This document shows positions 63,956 to 64,000 of a stretch of 64,000 nt of DNA, one piece after another. This stretch comes from Paracoccaceae bacterium (lineage in GTDB: Bacteria; Pseudomonadota; Alphaproteobacteria; Rhodobacterales; Rhodobacteraceae): the NCBI GenBank assembly GCA_018222585.1, contig JAAFAB010000002.1, positions 776,345 through 840,344 of the forward strand. Reading direction: 5' to 3'. Under the pieces are notes generated by a model. The model was given only the letters and a program-made list of their open reading frames with translations. It had not been told where the DNA came from and ran no database searches. Both the position numbers and the translations under genes were made by a program. Every line of letters starts with the position of its first letter. Within the stretch, counting starts at the first letter, position 1.

Positions 63956-64000
63956 GCAGTAAATGGTGCAGAAAATTCGGAAAAAACTATGGTTGGCCAG

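Overview
The window comes from a high-GC alphaproteobacterium. Gene content and protein style fit Rhodobacteraceae (Paracoccus/roseobacter-like): a UrtABCDE urea importer with a long UrtB, a PrpE propionyl-CoA synthetase, a fused MaeB malic enzyme, three-domain acyl-CoA dehydrogenase with a MerR regulator, a DUF2927 lipoprotein, Hint_2 and RTX proteins. The family is inferred from protein similarity; no rRNA or tRNA gene is present to confirm it.

Layout. 0.3-6.7 kb: urtABCDE urea ABC importer. 6.9-12.1 kb: dtd, a small helical protein (possibly CZB-like), a DUF2927 lipoprotein, a short TelA-like protein and an RluB-type pseudouridine synthase with a very long disordered tail. 12.2-15.5 kb: tadA, prs, a 2-hydroxychromene-2-carboxylate isomerase-like protein and an alpha/beta hydrolase. 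15.7-19.5 kb (minus): glyA-ribF-ycgN-ltaE. 19.7-21.2 kb: nadK, a GNAT acetyltransferase, a CsbD-like stress protein. 21.3-25.8 kb (minus): prpE and maeB, C3/C4 carbon metabolism. 25.9-30.5 kb: a tightly overlapped nucleoside-salvage operon cdd-deoA-deoB-add-upp, followed by a SPOR protein. 31.8-36.4 kb: an M48-like protein without HExxH, a sulfotransferase, a Hint protein, and a NicO-type Ni/Co exporter with a DUF1007 partner. 36.7-44.3 kb (minus): fatty-acid beta-oxidation (fadA-cupin-fadJ; MerR-acyl-CoA dehydrogenase) with a GST and a small RHH-like protein between. 44.7-47.6 kb: a second MerR paralogue, two PaaI-type thioesterases and a MATE exporter. 48.0-55.4 kb (minus): a Liv-type ABC importer (livK-G-F-H-M) followed without gaps by an alpha/beta hydrolase, then DUF952, pyrD and arsC; a PAS-LuxR regulator is divergent. 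57.1-60.4 kb: a large acidic RTX protein carrying a clan GH-A-like glycosidase domain. 60.9-63.9 kb: an M20 amidohydrolase and a periplasmic UshA-type 5'-nucleotidase.

How they work together: urea import and nucleotide/nucleoside scavenging (periplasmic 5'-nucleotidase, Cdd, DeoA, DeoB, Add, Upp) point to recovery of N, P and pentose from organic matter; PrpE, MaeB and the beta-oxidation set handle acyl-CoA and C4 acids.

The most interesting non-genic structures are: (1) a nine-copy dispersed element, an ATCACCAGGCTGAAAATAC core with one or two GC-rich hairpins whose stems differ while pairing is kept, mostly at gene 3' ends and often as head-to-head pairs, one copy inside the urt operon and one supplying the tadA C-terminus; (2) a matched dyad TGACGT-N12-ACGTCA before both the MerR/acyl-CoA dehydrogenase unit and the fadA unit; (3) a candidate small RNA around 56.7-56.8 kb; (4) two consecutive long perfect inverted repeats plus a triple 14-bp tandem repeat at 60.6-60.9 kb; (5) a cluster of 18-bp GCAAGTGA-type repeats between two convergent genes at 15.5-15.7 kb. 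No CRISPR array, prophage, or intact insertion sequence was seen.
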